Positions 21,141-29,402 of a stretch of 37,172 nucleotides of DNA are shown in pieces (the stretch's first letter is position 1; each line of letters starts with the position of its first letter). The translations under genes and the position numbers were made by a program. The DNA is taken from assembly GCA_024762335.1 (NCBI GenBank), contig JANTHO010000021.1:1-37172 (forward strand), given 5' to 3'. Source of the stretch: Acidimicrobiia bacterium (GTDB taxonomy: Bacteria > Actinomycetota > Acidimicrobiia > Spongiisociales > UBA5794). Under the pieces are notes generated by a model. It ran no database searches, was not told where the DNA came from, and worked only from the letters and a program-made list of their open reading frames with translations.

Positions 21141-22637
21141 ATGGGTCCGTACGTTGCAGCGATCGACCAGGGAACCACGAGCTCTCGCTGTGTGCTCGTC
21201 GACCGACACGGATCGATCGTCGCGATGGCTCAACAGGAGCACGAGCAGATCTATCCGAGACCTGGATGGGTCGAGCATGATGCGGATGAGATCCGGTCCA
21301 ACGTCGACCTCGTCATCAGAGAGGCGCTCGGCATGGTCGACGCTTCACCCGCGGATGTCGTTGCCGTCGGTGTGACGAACCAGCGTGAGACGACGCTGCT
21401 TTGGTCAAGAGAGACCGGTCGTCCGCTCACGAACGCGATCGTATGGCAGGATCTTCGCACGGCCGACCTGTGCCACGATCTGGCCGGCGATGAGGGCCCC
21501 GACCGATTCCGGGCAAGAACCGGGTTACCGCTTGCAACGTACTTCGCAGGGCCCAAGATCCGGTGGCTGCTCGACCACGATGCCGACTTGCGCTCCCGTG
21601 CGGAAGACGGCGACGTGGCGTTCGGAACGATGGACACCTGGGTGGCGTGGAATCTGACCGGCGAGCATGTCACCGACGTCACCAACGCCAGTCGGACGAT
21701 GCTCATGGACCTCGAGACCCTTTCATGGGAGGACGATCTGCTCGACGCGATCGGTGTCCCCCGTTCGGTACTTCCCCGAATCGTTCCGTCCTCTGGCCAG
21801 CTCGGAACGGCCCACGATCCACTTCCGGGAGTTCCGTTCACCGGAATCCTGGGCGATCAGCAGGCGGCGCTCTTCGGCCAGGCGTGCTTCGAACCCGGCA
21901 CGGCGAAGAACACCTACGGAACCGGATGCTTCCTCCTTCTCAACACCGGCGAGGAACTCGTTCGGTCGGAGAACGGGATGCTCACAACCGTCGCATATCA
22001 GCGGGAAGGTGAACCGGCCCGCTACGCACTCGAGGGTTCGATCGCGATCGCCGGTGCGGGCGTCCAGTGGCTCCGGGACAACCTGAGGATGATCGACTCA
22101 GCCGAAGAGATCACCGATCTGGCGCTCTCGGTCGATGACAACGGCGGCGTCTACTTCGTGCCCGCGTTCTCTGGGCTCTTCGCTCCCTGGTGGCGCGACG
22201 ACGCCCGGGGGGTCATCACCGGCCTCACGCGATTCGCGAACCGCGGTCACATCGGGCGCGCCGTGCTCGAAGCGACCGCGTTCCAGGCCCGCGACGTACT
22301 CGAAGCAATGGAGGCCGACAGCGGCGTGTCGCTCTCGCTTCTCAAGGTCGACGGCGGCATGGTCGTCAACGACATCCTGATGCAGTTCCAGGCCGACATG
22401 CTCGATGTGGACGTCGTCCGCCCGAAGACGAGCGAGACAACGGTGCTCGGAGCCGCCTATGCGGCCGGCCTGGCCGTGGGATTCTGGGAGAGTCTCGAAG
22501 AGATCGCAACGCACTGGAAAGAGGACCGCACCTTCGTGCCCGACATGGATGCGGATGATCGCGAGCATCGCTGGACCCAGTGGCACAAGGCTGTGGATCG
22601 GTCGATGGGATGGGTCGATGCCGGACGGGACGAGTAG
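21141..22637 (+). CDS. glpK: Glycerol kinase GlpK
   Basis: Phosphorylates glycerol to glycerol 3-phosphate, which feeds phospholipid synthesis (plsY and pgsA are also in this window) or catabolism. The 498-residue FGGY-family kinase starts [16 protein letters not shown] (residues 5-20), has [13 protein letters not shown] with the substrate-binding Arg-Glu pair, [51 protein letters not shown] and DGGMVVND near the C-terminus. Length is typical. A GAGGGG site precedes the ATG at 21141. Its TAG stop is the first half of the -10 element of pgsA. No glpF or glpD neighbour is present. Confidence 0.96.
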   Translation: MGPYVAAIDQGTTSSRCVLVDRHGSIVAMAQQEHEQIYPRPGWVEHDADEIRSNVDLVIREALGMVDASPADVVAVGVTNQRETTLLWSRETGRPLTNAIVWQDLRTADLCHDLAGDEGPDRFRARTGLPLATYFAGPKIRWLLDHDADLRSRAEDGDVAFGTMDTWVAWNLTGEHVTDVTNASRTMLMDLETLSWEDDLLDAIGVPRSVLPRIVPSSGQLGTAHDPLPGVPFTGILGDQQAALFGQACFEPGTAKNTYGTGCFLLLNTGEELVRSENGMLTTVAYQREGEPARYALEGSIAIAGAGVQWLRDNLRMIDSAEEITDLALSVDDNGGVYFVPAFSGLFAPWWRDDARGVITGLTRFANRGHIGRAVLEATAFQARDVLEAMEADSGVSLSLLKVDGGMVVNDILMQFQADMLDVDVVRPKTSETTVLGAAYAAGLAVGFWESLEEIATHWKEDRTFVPDMDADDREHRWTQWHKAVDRSMGWVDAGRDE

Positions 22638-22640
22638 CAT
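22635..22640 (+). promoter_or_regulatory. -10 element (TAGCAT) of pgsA, overlapping the glpK stop codon
   Basis: TAGCAT begins with the glpK TAG stop and lies 9 nt before the pgsA ATG. No Shine-Dalgarno sequence is seen. Confidence 0.4.
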
Positions 22641-22649
22641 CCCGCCCAG

Positions 22650-23207
22650 ATGTCGTCGATCCCGAACCTTCTCGCCGTCGCCAGGCTGATCCTCACCCCG
22701 GTCGCCATGGCGCTGATCCTGGGCACCCCCGATAGTCAGGGCATCCGGATCGTGGCGACGACCGTCTTCGTCATCGCGGCGCTCACCGACTTCGCCGACG
22801 GGTACCTGGCGAGGCGCTGGCAACTCACGAGCACCCTTGGAGCGTTCCTCGACACCGTCGCGGACAAGATCCTCGTGGCAGGCGCGCTCATCGCTCTCGT
22901 CGAGATCGGGACCGTGTCCACCTGGGTCGCGTTCATCATCATCGGGCGTGAGATCGCCATCATGGGGCTGCGGAGCGTTGCAGCGCTCGATTCCGGGACG
23001 GTGCCACCGAGCATGTGGGGCAAGTCCAAGGCTGCGCTCCAGTTCACCGCGATCGCGTTCGCCATTCTCCGCCTCGACATCGTGATCGGGCCGTGGCGTC
23101 TCGACCAGTGGCTCATGGCGGCCGCGGTCATTTCAACCATCGTTTCCGCCGGCGATTACTTCTCCCGCTTCCGCAGCGTGTTCACCACGGCACGGCACAA
23201 GGACTGA
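22650..23207 (+). CDS. pgsA: CDP-alcohol phosphatidyltransferase, PgsA type
   Basis: Integral membrane enzyme that joins CDP-diacylglycerol with glycerol 3-phosphate to give phosphatidylglycerophosphate. The 185-residue product begins SIPNLLAVARLILTPV and has the CDP-alcohol signature D-x2-DG-x2-AR-x8-G-x3-D-x3-D in DFADGYLARRWQLTSTLGAFLDTVADK (about residues 48-74). It then has GREIAIMGLR and GKSKAALQF, both typical of PgsA. Five or six membrane helices are apparent. A related CDP-alcohol substrate cannot be excluded from sequence alone. Confidence 0.9.
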   Translation: MSSIPNLLAVARLILTPVAMALILGTPDSQGIRIVATTVFVIAALTDFADGYLARRWQLTSTLGAFLDTVADKILVAGALIALVEIGTVSTWVAFIIIGREIAIMGLRSVAALDSGTVPPSMWGKSKAALQFTAIAFAILRLDIVIGPWRLDQWLMAAAVISTIVSAGDYFSRFRSVFTTARHKD

Positions 23208-23233
23208 CCGGTGGACGACGCGCCGGGCCGTCG

Positions 23234-24214
23234 ATGACCGTCTTCGTTACCGGGGGATCCGGCTTCGTCGGCGGTGCCGTCATCGACCATCTCGTTGCAT
23301 CCGGTGTCGGTGTGAACGCGCTCGCCCGATCCGAAGCGGCGGCCGGAGCCGTGCGTAGTCGGGGAGCGGAACCCATCCGCGGCGATCTGGCGGACGGTGC
23401 GGCGTTGCAGCGGGGGATGGAAGGCTGCGAGACCGTCTATCACGTCGCCGGCGTCAACAAGATGTGCACCGGCGATCCGGGTCCGATGTATCACACGAAC
23501 GTCGACCTGGTCCGGACCGTCGTACGTGCCGCCGCAGACGCCGGTGTGCAGCGGATCGTCCTCACATCGTCCGCAGCGGTAGTCGGCGAACCCGCCGGCG
23601 TCGTCGCCGACGAATCGACTGAACACAGCGGCCGCTTCCTCTCGAACTACGCGCGATCCAAGTATCTCGGCGAGCATGCGTTCTTCGACGAGGCCGATCG
23701 CGTCGGTATCGAAGCGGTCGCCGTCAACCCGTCGTCGGTGCAGGGACCCGGGCGGTCAACCGGGTCGGCGCTCCTGCTTCGGTACGCGCTGAGCATGCGC
23801 CGCCCGGTCGCGATCGAGACGGTCCTTTCGGTCGTGGACATCGACGACACGGCACGGGCCCACCTACTGGCAGCCGAGCGCGGCGCGTCCGGACGGCGAT
23901 ACCTCGTCAACGGGGCGTCGGCCGACATCCGAACCTTCGTGAAGACGCTGTCCGATGCGGCCGAGCAGACGATCGAACCGATCATTCTCCCCCGTTGGAT
24001 GGCCGCCGGCCTCTCCCCGGTCGCAGCCGTGGCCGGCTTCGGGGAGGGTGACCATCCGATGTGTCTCGAGATGTTGCGAACACTCCTCCACGGGCACCGG
24101 TTCGATGCGTCGCGTTCGATCGCCGAACTCGACATGGAGTACACGCCGCTCCCAGACATGCTCGCTCGGACCGTCGCCTGGTTGAGGGCGGAGGGATTCT
24201 CGCCGACGCGTTGA
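23234..24214 (+). CDS. NAD(P)-dependent epimerase/reductase (extended SDR)
   Basis: A 326-residue extended short-chain dehydrogenase. The Rossmann motif VTGGSGFVGGAV (residues 5-16) is followed by VYHVAGVNK, the serine block LTSSAAVVG (about residues 112-120) and the catalytic YARSKYLGE (about residues 141-149). SSVQGPGR marks the substrate loop and VDIDDTARAHLLA is the usual downstream block. It is closest in appearance to dihydroflavonol reductase-like or HpnA-like sugar/terpenoid epimerases; the substrate is unknown. It begins 26 nt after pgsA without a clear ribosome binding site or -10 box. ATG 23234 starts directly at the Rossmann strand. Confidence 0.85.
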   Translation: MTVFVTGGSGFVGGAVIDHLVASGVGVNALARSEAAAGAVRSRGAEPIRGDLADGAALQRGMEGCETVYHVAGVNKMCTGDPGPMYHTNVDLVRTVVRAAADAGVQRIVLTSSAAVVGEPAGVVADESTEHSGRFLSNYARSKYLGEHAFFDEADRVGIEAVAVNPSSVQGPGRSTGSALLLRYALSMRRPVAIETVLSVVDIDDTARAHLLAAERGASGRRYLVNGASADIRTFVKTLSDAAEQTIEPIILPRWMAAGLSPVAAVAGFGEGDHPMCLEMLRTLLHGHRFDASRSIAELDMEYTPLPDMLARTVAWLRAEGFSPTR

Positions 24215-24227
24215 CCCCGTCGATCGG

Positions 24228-24233
24228 TACGAT
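24228..24233 (+). promoter_or_regulatory. -10 element (TACGAT) of mfd
   Basis: TACGAT lies 8 nt before the mfd GTG, in the 27-nt gap after the SDR gene. It supports the GTG as a near-leaderless start. Confidence 0.45.
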
Positions 24234-24241
24234 GTCTCCTC

Positions 24242-27200
24242 GTGGTCGCACCGCTCACCTCCGTCGTCGCACGCTTCAGCCGTGACCTCGTTCCACCGAT
24301 CCCGGGCCGGTTCGTGGTGCCACCGGCGCTGCGGTCCGTCGTTCTCGCCGGCATCGCCGCACGGACCGGCCGGACCATCCTTGCGGTTGTGCCGGGTGAG
24401 CGGGGGGCGGAAGAGCTCGTCGACGACCTCGGCCTGTTCACAGAGATCGGGAGGCACCTCCCCGCATGGGAGACCCTGCCGTTCGAACACGTCTCTCCGA
24501 GCGTGACGACCATGTCCGATCGGATCGTCGCACGCCATGCGTTGCAGAGCGACACGCCCGCGATCGTTGTCGGATCCGTGCGAGCCGTCACGCAGCGTCT
24601 CAGCCCGACTCCGGTGAACCCGATCGTTCTGGAAACCGCCGCAGACGTGGCATTCGAGGATGTGACCTGGGCGCTTGCAGAACTCGGATATCGGAGAACC
24701 GATCGCGTCGAGGGACGCGGCGAATTCGCCGTCCGCGGCGGAATCATCGACGTCTATCCGACTCATGCTCCGCAGCCGGTTCGCATCGACTTCTGGGGTG
24801 ACACCATCGAGGAGATCCGACCGTTCGCCGTCTCCAACCAACGGTCGGCCGGCGCGGTCGGTGAGGTGGAGATCTACCCGGCGGCCGAGGTGCTCATCTC
24901 CGACGAGATGAAGGCACGGGCGGCCGAACTGATGGTGGACGCCGCCTGGGGGGCCGCCACGTGGGAACGCATCGCCGAGGGCATCCGATTCCAGGGGATC
25001 GAATCTTGGCTCCCGTGGCTGTCACCGCCGAAGACGATCCTCGACGACACCGACGCGATCGTCGTCCTGTTCGATCCCGTCAGAGCCAAGGATCGGTGCC
25101 GTGACCTGATCGGCGAAGAGGAGGACCTCGTGACGGCGCTGTCGGGAACCTGGGGGAAGGATGGTCCCGGGTCGGGAAGCCACCCGCCCCTCTACCTCCC
25201 CCTCGAACCCGGAAACGCCGTCGAAGTGCTCGAAGCGCCCCCGGTTGCGTCGGCACCCGGCGACGACGGCTACGAAATGCGAGGATTCGGGGCCGTCGCC
25301 GGCGACCCCGAGTCGGTAGCGTCGACCATCAACGGATGGACCGGACGCGGCATCGACGTGATCGTCGCCATGGACGGAAAAGCGGCGGCCGAACGGGTCT
25401 CGCGACTCCTCTCGGAAGCCGGCGCCGGGCTGCCGGTGCAGGATGCGCTGGACGAAGTGACGTCTGCGGTGCTCCCCGTCGGGATCCACCACGGCTTCGT
25501 GGCGCCGCAGCTCGAGGTCGCGGTCGTCGGAGAGCGTGAGGTCGCGGGGCGCCGTCGTTCCCACCGGACCGCACGACAGGGGACAGGGGAACGTCACGAA
25601 GAGGCGTACCGGGATCTGAACCCCGGCGACTACGTCGTCCACCATCATCACGGCGTCGGACGATTCGAGGGTCTGGTCCACCGCGACATGGCCGGCGCGG
25701 CGCGGGATTACCTGCTCGTCGAATACGCCGGCGGGGATCGGATCTACGTTCCGACCGACCAGCTTGCGGCCGTACGCCGGTACACAGGGGGAGAGACACC
25801 CCGGCTGTCCCGGATGGGTGGGACCGACTGGTCGCAGACTCGCAAGAAAGTCCGCAAGGCCGTCGCCGTGGTCGCAGAGGCCGTCGTCGATCTCCACCGG
25901 ACCCGGGCTTCCGCCGCCGGTCACGCGTTCGAAGCCGACACGCCGTGGCAGCGGGAGTTCGAAGCCGCGTTTCCCTATGAGGAGACCCCCGACCAATTGA
26001 CGGCGATCGCCGACGTGAAACAGGACATGGAGGTGGACGCGCCGATGGACCGGCTGGTCTTCGGCGACGTCGGGTTCGGCAAGACGGAGGTGGCGCTCCG
26101 TGCGATGTTCAAAGCCGTCCAGGACGGCAAGCAGGCCGCCCTCCTCGTCCCCACGACGCTCCTCGCCCAGCAGCACTACGCGACGATGGAGGAACGCTAC
26201 CGCCCGTTCCCGATCCGGGTCGAAGTGCTCAGCCGGTTCCTCACCCACGCCCAGCAACGCAAGGTCGTAGCCGGACTCGCCGACGGATCGGTCGACATCG
26301 TCGTCGGCACGCACCGGCTCCTCTCAGCAGACGTCGAATTCAAAGACCTCGGGCTGCTCGTCATCGACGAGGAGCAGCGCTTCGGGGTCGGGGCGAAGGA
26401 CAAGCTGAAGGCCCTCCGGTCATCGGTGGACGCGCTCACCCTCACCGCGACGCCGATTCCTCGCACGCTCGAGATGGCGCTCACCGGGATCCGGGAGGTC
26501 AGCCAGATCCGCACACCACCCGAGGATCGGCACCCGATCCTCACCTACGTTGGTCCCTACGACGAACGGGCCGTGTCCGCTGCGATCCGCAGGGAGATGC
26601 TGCGCGAGGGGCAGGTCTTCTACGTCCACAACCGGGTCCAATCGATCGACCACGCCGTTGCGAAGTTGCGTGAGCTCGTCCCGGACGCCCGGTACGCCGT
26701 CGCTCACGGGCAGATGAGCGAAGGCCAGCTCGAACAGGTCATGTACGACTTCTGGAATGGCGAATACGACGTACTCGTCGCCACCACGATCATCGAATCG
26801 GGGCTCGACCTTCCCCAGGTCAACACACTCATCATCGAACGAGCCGACCGGCTGGGGCTCGCCCAGCTTTACCAGCTGCGCGGCCGCGTTGGTAGATCCA
26901 ACCAGCGGGCCTACGCCTATCTCTTCCACCCGCCGGAGGAACGGATCGGCGAGTCTGCCTATCGCCGTCTTGAAGCCATCGGCGAGTTCTCCGACCTCGG
27001 TTCAGGGTTCCAGCTCGCCATGCGGGACCTCGAGATCCGCGGTGCCGGCAGCATCCTCTCCGAAACCCAGTCGGGGCACATCGCCGCCGTCGGCTTCGAT
27101 CTCTACACCGAGCTCGTCGCAGAGGCGGTCAACGAGTTGAAGGGCGAAACGACAAAGCGCACGGTCGAGAAGGAGATCCGCATCGATCTGCCGCTCGACG

Positions 27201-27589
27201 CCCGCCTCCCGGACGAGTACGTCCCGGACGCCGACGGCCGTCTCGAGGGGTACCGGCGCCTCGCGGCGGCGACGACGAACGGGGAGGTCGATGATGTGAT
27301 CGCCGAGTGGGAGGATCGATACGGGCCGTTGCCTCCCGAGGCCGAGCGCCTCATCTCCGTTGCCCGGTTGCGTGTCGAGGCGCTCCGCATCGGTCTCGAT
27401 GAGATCGTCCAGGTCAAGGCAGAGATCCGCATGACCCCCGTCGAGCTCCGTTCCTCGCAGGAGGTGCGTCTCGAACGCCTCCAACGCCGCGCCGTGCGGA
27501 GAGGCCCCACCCTCTTCATCACCGCCCCGAAAGAGCACATCGCCGAAACCCTCCTGGAGTTCCTCAGGAAAATGTGGCCCCCGGACTAA
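24242..27589 (+). CDS. mfd: Transcription-repair coupling factor Mfd
   Basis: ATP-driven translocase that removes RNA polymerase stalled at DNA lesions and recruits UvrA. The 1115-residue product has the standard order. A UvrB-like N-terminal region (about residues 10-350) includes WETLPFEHVSPS and RGEFAVRGGIIDVYP. The CarD-like polymerase-interacting domain starts at GDYVVHHHHGVGRFEG (about residue 460). The RecG-like motor has FGDVGFGKTEVA (Walker A, about residue 605), DEEQRFGV (about residue 709), TATPIPRTL and GRVGRSNQRAYAYL (about residue 880). A TRCF domain closes the protein (about residues 990-1085). GTG 24242 is the first start and follows a -10 box. Length is usual for the family. 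Confidence 0.97.
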   Translation: MVAPLTSVVARFSRDLVPPIPGRFVVPPALRSVVLAGIAARTGRTILAVVPGERGAEELVDDLGLFTEIGRHLPAWETLPFEHVSPSVTTMSDRIVARHALQSDTPAIVVGSVRAVTQRLSPTPVNPIVLETAADVAFEDVTWALAELGYRRTDRVEGRGEFAVRGGIIDVYPTHAPQPVRIDFWGDTIEEIRPFAVSNQRSAGAVGEVEIYPAAEVLISDEMKARAAELMVDAAWGAATWERIAEGIRFQGIESWLPWLSPPKTILDDTDAIVVLFDPVRAKDRCRDLIGEEEDLVTALSGTWGKDGPGSGSHPPLYLPLEPGNAVEVLEAPPVASAPGDDGYEMRGFGAVAGDPESVASTINGWTGRGIDVIVAMDGKAAAERVSRLLSEAGAGLPVQDALDEVTSAVLPVGIHHGFVAPQLEVAVVGEREVAGRRRSHRTARQGTGERHEEAYRDLNPGDYVVHHHHGVGRFEGLVHRDMAGAARDYLLVEYAGGDRIYVPTDQLAAVRRYTGGETPRLSRMGGTDWSQTRKKVRKAVAVVAEAVVDLHRTRASAAGHAFEADTPWQREFEAAFPYEETPDQLTAIADVKQDMEVDAPMDRLVFGDVGFGKTEVALRAMFKAVQDGKQAALLVPTTLLAQQHYATMEERYRPFPIRVEVLSRFLTHAQQRKVVAGLADGSVDIVVGTHRLLSADVEFKDLGLLVIDEEQRFGVGAKDKLKALRSSVDALTLTATPIPRTLEMALTGIREVSQIRTPPEDRHPILTYVGPYDERAVSAAIRREMLREGQVFYVHNRVQSIDHAVAKLRELVPDARYAVAHGQMSEGQLEQVMYDFWNGEYDVLVATTIIESGLDLPQVNTLIIERADRLGLAQLYQLRGRVGRSNQRAYAYLFHPPEERIGESAYRRLEAIGEFSDLGSGFQLAMRDLEIRGAGSILSETQSGHIAAVGFDLYTELVAEAVNELKGETTKRTVEKEIRIDLPLDARLPDEYVPDADGRLEGYRRLAAATTNGEVDDVIAEWEDRYGPLPPEAERLISVARLRVEALRIGLDEIVQVKAEIRMTPVELRSSQEVRLERLQRRAVRRGPTLFITAPKEHIAETLLEFLRKMWPPD

Positions 27590-27600
27590 CCCGTCCCCCG

Positions 27601-27706
27601 ATCCTCAATCCACGGACTCTCTGAGCCACGGGACCGGTTCCCATTCTCCCCCACCGCCGAGGTGGGGGAGATGCCCGGAGGGCAGAGGGGGCCGCTCGGA
27701 GGCAGA
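27601..27706 (-). repeat. Dispersed palindromic repeat, copy 2 (inverted)
   Basis: The reverse complement matches 7423-7524 over about 97 bp with about ten differences. The centre is an 11-bp perfect stem (27645-27655 with 27661-27671) around a 5-nt loop. Here only one of the 60-bp units seen at 7.4 kb is present. It starts 11 nt after the mfd stop and may also end mfd transcription. Confidence 0.75.
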
Positions 27707-27758
27707 AGAGCCATACGGAGAAGGGATGCAGCTACGGGTCCGTCGGGCAGCTCCCTCT

Positions 27759-27782
27759 GCGATCGAGCAACAGCTCGATCGC
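27759..27782. repeat. Perfect 10-bp palindrome with 4-nt loop
   Basis: GCGATCGAGC pairs with GCTCGATCGC around AACA, in the non-coding gap after mfd. It abuts a second hairpin at 27783-27808. It could be a regulator site, terminator or REP-like element. There is no T-run. Confidence 0.55.
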
Positions 27783-27808
27783 GTCTCCCCCACTGGCGTG
27801 GTGGAGAC
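27783..27808. repeat. GTCTCCcCCAC hairpin, relative of the dispersed repeat
   Basis: GTCTCC-c-CCAC pairs with GTGG-t-GGAGAC around TGGC, with one mismatch. Its CTCCCCCAC/GTGG-GGAGA arms resemble the hairpin core of the repeat copies at 7455 and 27645, suggesting a decayed third member. The whole gap 27590-28245 (656 nt) holds these palindromes and the promoter of the next gene; I see no convincing gene in it. Confidence 0.45.
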
Positions 27809-28233
27809 GGAGAACCGTCCGCCCTCTCGCCGTTTCTGTGAACCGCGGCATCGGCTGAAACGTCGACAGGGAAAGGGATTCTGCTCATTGGTCGGAGAGA
27901 CACCGCGGATCCAGGCTGATAGGGAGGACGAGTTCGGAAAGCGCTGCAGCCTCGGAGATCGCACGCCGGAGTTAGCCGGGAAGGACCGTGAACAGCGCCA
28001 GCATGGCACTCGTCACGGCAATCCGGAGCCCGATGAACGCGGTCAGGGACGTGGTCGACGCCAACTGGTCTACCCGGTCCCGTCTGAGGGTCCAGCTTCT
28101 AGAGCCCTCAGCGTTGCAGGCGAATCCGACGATCACAACACCGGACCCGTGGGGACTCTGCGAGATTCGAGAAATATCTGAGAAATCTTTCGGATAGGGG
28201 CGGTTTTCGCGCGTTTCTGTCACACCCCCTCGG

Positions 28234-28239
28234 TACGTT
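28234..28239 (+). promoter_or_regulatory. -10 element (TACGTT) of the DUF222-HNH gene
   Basis: TACGTT lies 6 nt before ATG 28246, consistent with a leaderless mRNA beginning at that ATG rather than ATG 28255. Confidence 0.45.
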
Positions 28240-28245
28240 GTCCAT

Positions 28246-29364
28246 ATGTTGCTGATGACCCGCCACCCGGATGTGATGAAGGAGGAGTTGCGTGAACTCG
28301 AGACGCAGATCTCTGAGCTGCGGCTCCGGCAGGCGGTGATCGTCAACGAACTGGACAAGGTCAACACGGCCGGCGCCGACGGTCACCGGTCGATGCCGGA
28401 CTGGGTATCGTCGTGGCTCGATGTCGAGCATGCGGGTGCATCGGAGCTGGTGTCCGCGGCCCGTCTGATCGGCAAGTACCGTCCGATCAACTTCCGTCTT
28501 GCCGAAGGGCGAATCACCTTCGACCGCGCTCTGGCGACGATGCGACTTGCCGAGGTGGGAGCGGACGAGGCGACCGTGAGGCACTCCGAGTCTCTCGATC
28601 TCGCGGGAGTCCGACGTCTCACGGCCATGCAACGGCGGGTCGGACGCCGTGACGAGCGGGAGGTCGCTGCGGATCGGTTCCTGGCGGTGCAGCCGACGCT
28701 GGATGAGTCGGCGTACCGGGTCTCCGGCGTGCTTACCGGCACCGATGGGCGTCTCTTCGAACGGTCCCTGTACGAGCGTGCAGACGAGATGCGTCTCCTC
28801 CCGGGCGGAGAGGCTACGACCAGAGGCCAGCGTCAGGCCGATGCGCTCGTTGCGATGGCGATGGACTCACTCGATCGGAACCGGAGTGACGACGGCGCCT
28901 CCCCGGGTGCCCAGGTCAGCGTGTTCGTCGACCTCGATGAGGCGAACGGGACCGGCGGCGAATCCGGCTGCGCGATCGAGTACGGACCCAGGGTGGGGCC
29001 GAACACACTCGAAGAGTTGCTGTGCACCGGGTCCGTCCGGGTCGTCGGCCTGTCCGGGGGCAAGGCCATCGTGACATCCGAGGCGGCAAGAGCGATTCCG
29101 CCGGCTGTGCGGCGCCTGGTCGCTCACCGCGATGGAGGCTGCACCATCGGTGGATGCACCTCCCGGTACCGGCTCGAGCCGCATCACATCGTTCCACGGT
29201 CCCGGGGAGGAACGCACGACCCGGGGAATCTCGCCACGCTGTGCTGGTTACATCACCACATCGCCGTGCACCTACAGGGTTTCCACATCGATCCCGACTC
29301 GCCGCCGCTTCAACGTCGGCTGACCCGTGTACCGGCCGGACCCGACCCTCCTCGGAGAACGTAG
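28246..29364 (+). CDS. DUF222 (13E12-family) protein with C-terminal HNH nuclease domain
   Basis: A 372-residue protein. An N-terminal coiled-coil-like helix (about residues 9-45) leads into a DUF222 helical region (about residues 40-260, with RPINFRLAEGRITFDRA). The C-terminal HNH domain is intact: HRDGGCTIGGCTSRYRLEPHHIVPRSRGGTHDPGNLATLCWLHHH (starting at about residue 290), with the zinc CxxxxC and C..H pairs and catalytic histidines. The family is large and repeated in actinobacterial genomes; in Mycobacterium tuberculosis members lie within REP13E12 repeats. Function is unproven: homing or phage-related nuclease are the usual guesses. It is flanked by the palindrome-rich gap, which could mark a mobile or recently inserted locus. 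No inverted or target repeats bracketing the gene were found by eye. Confidence 0.87.
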   Translation: MLLMTRHPDVMKEELRELETQISELRLRQAVIVNELDKVNTAGADGHRSMPDWVSSWLDVEHAGASELVSAARLIGKYRPINFRLAEGRITFDRALATMRLAEVGADEATVRHSESLDLAGVRRLTAMQRRVGRRDEREVAADRFLAVQPTLDESAYRVSGVLTGTDGRLFERSLYERADEMRLLPGGEATTRGQRQADALVAMAMDSLDRNRSDDGASPGAQVSVFVDLDEANGTGGESGCAIEYGPRVGPNTLEELLCTGSVRVVGLSGGKAIVTSEAARAIPPAVRRLVAHRDGGCTIGGCTSRYRLEPHHIVPRSRGGTHDPGNLATLCWLHHHIAVHLQGFHIDPDSPPLQRRLTRVPAGPDPPRRT

Positions 29365-29390
29365 GCGACGGGCCGGCGACCGGTCCCGAG

Positions 29391-29396
29391 TACCCT
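29391..29396 (+). promoter_or_regulatory. -10 element (TACCCT) of the ROK kinase gene
   Basis: TACCCT lies 6 nt before the ATG at 29403. There is no Shine-Dalgarno sequence. Confidence 0.45.
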
Positions 29397-29402
29397 GCGC
29401 GC

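Noticed and set aside
27605-28009. 134-codon minus-strand open frame after mfd
   Set aside because: It runs through palindromes and a repeat copy, is rich in Arg, Ser and Pro, and has no domain or promoter.
27972-28140. Minus-strand frame ending with a hydrophobic stretch, possible small membrane protein
   Set aside because: The last 25 or so residues could form a membrane helix, but there is no credible start, ribosome binding site or -10 box, and no family is recognised.
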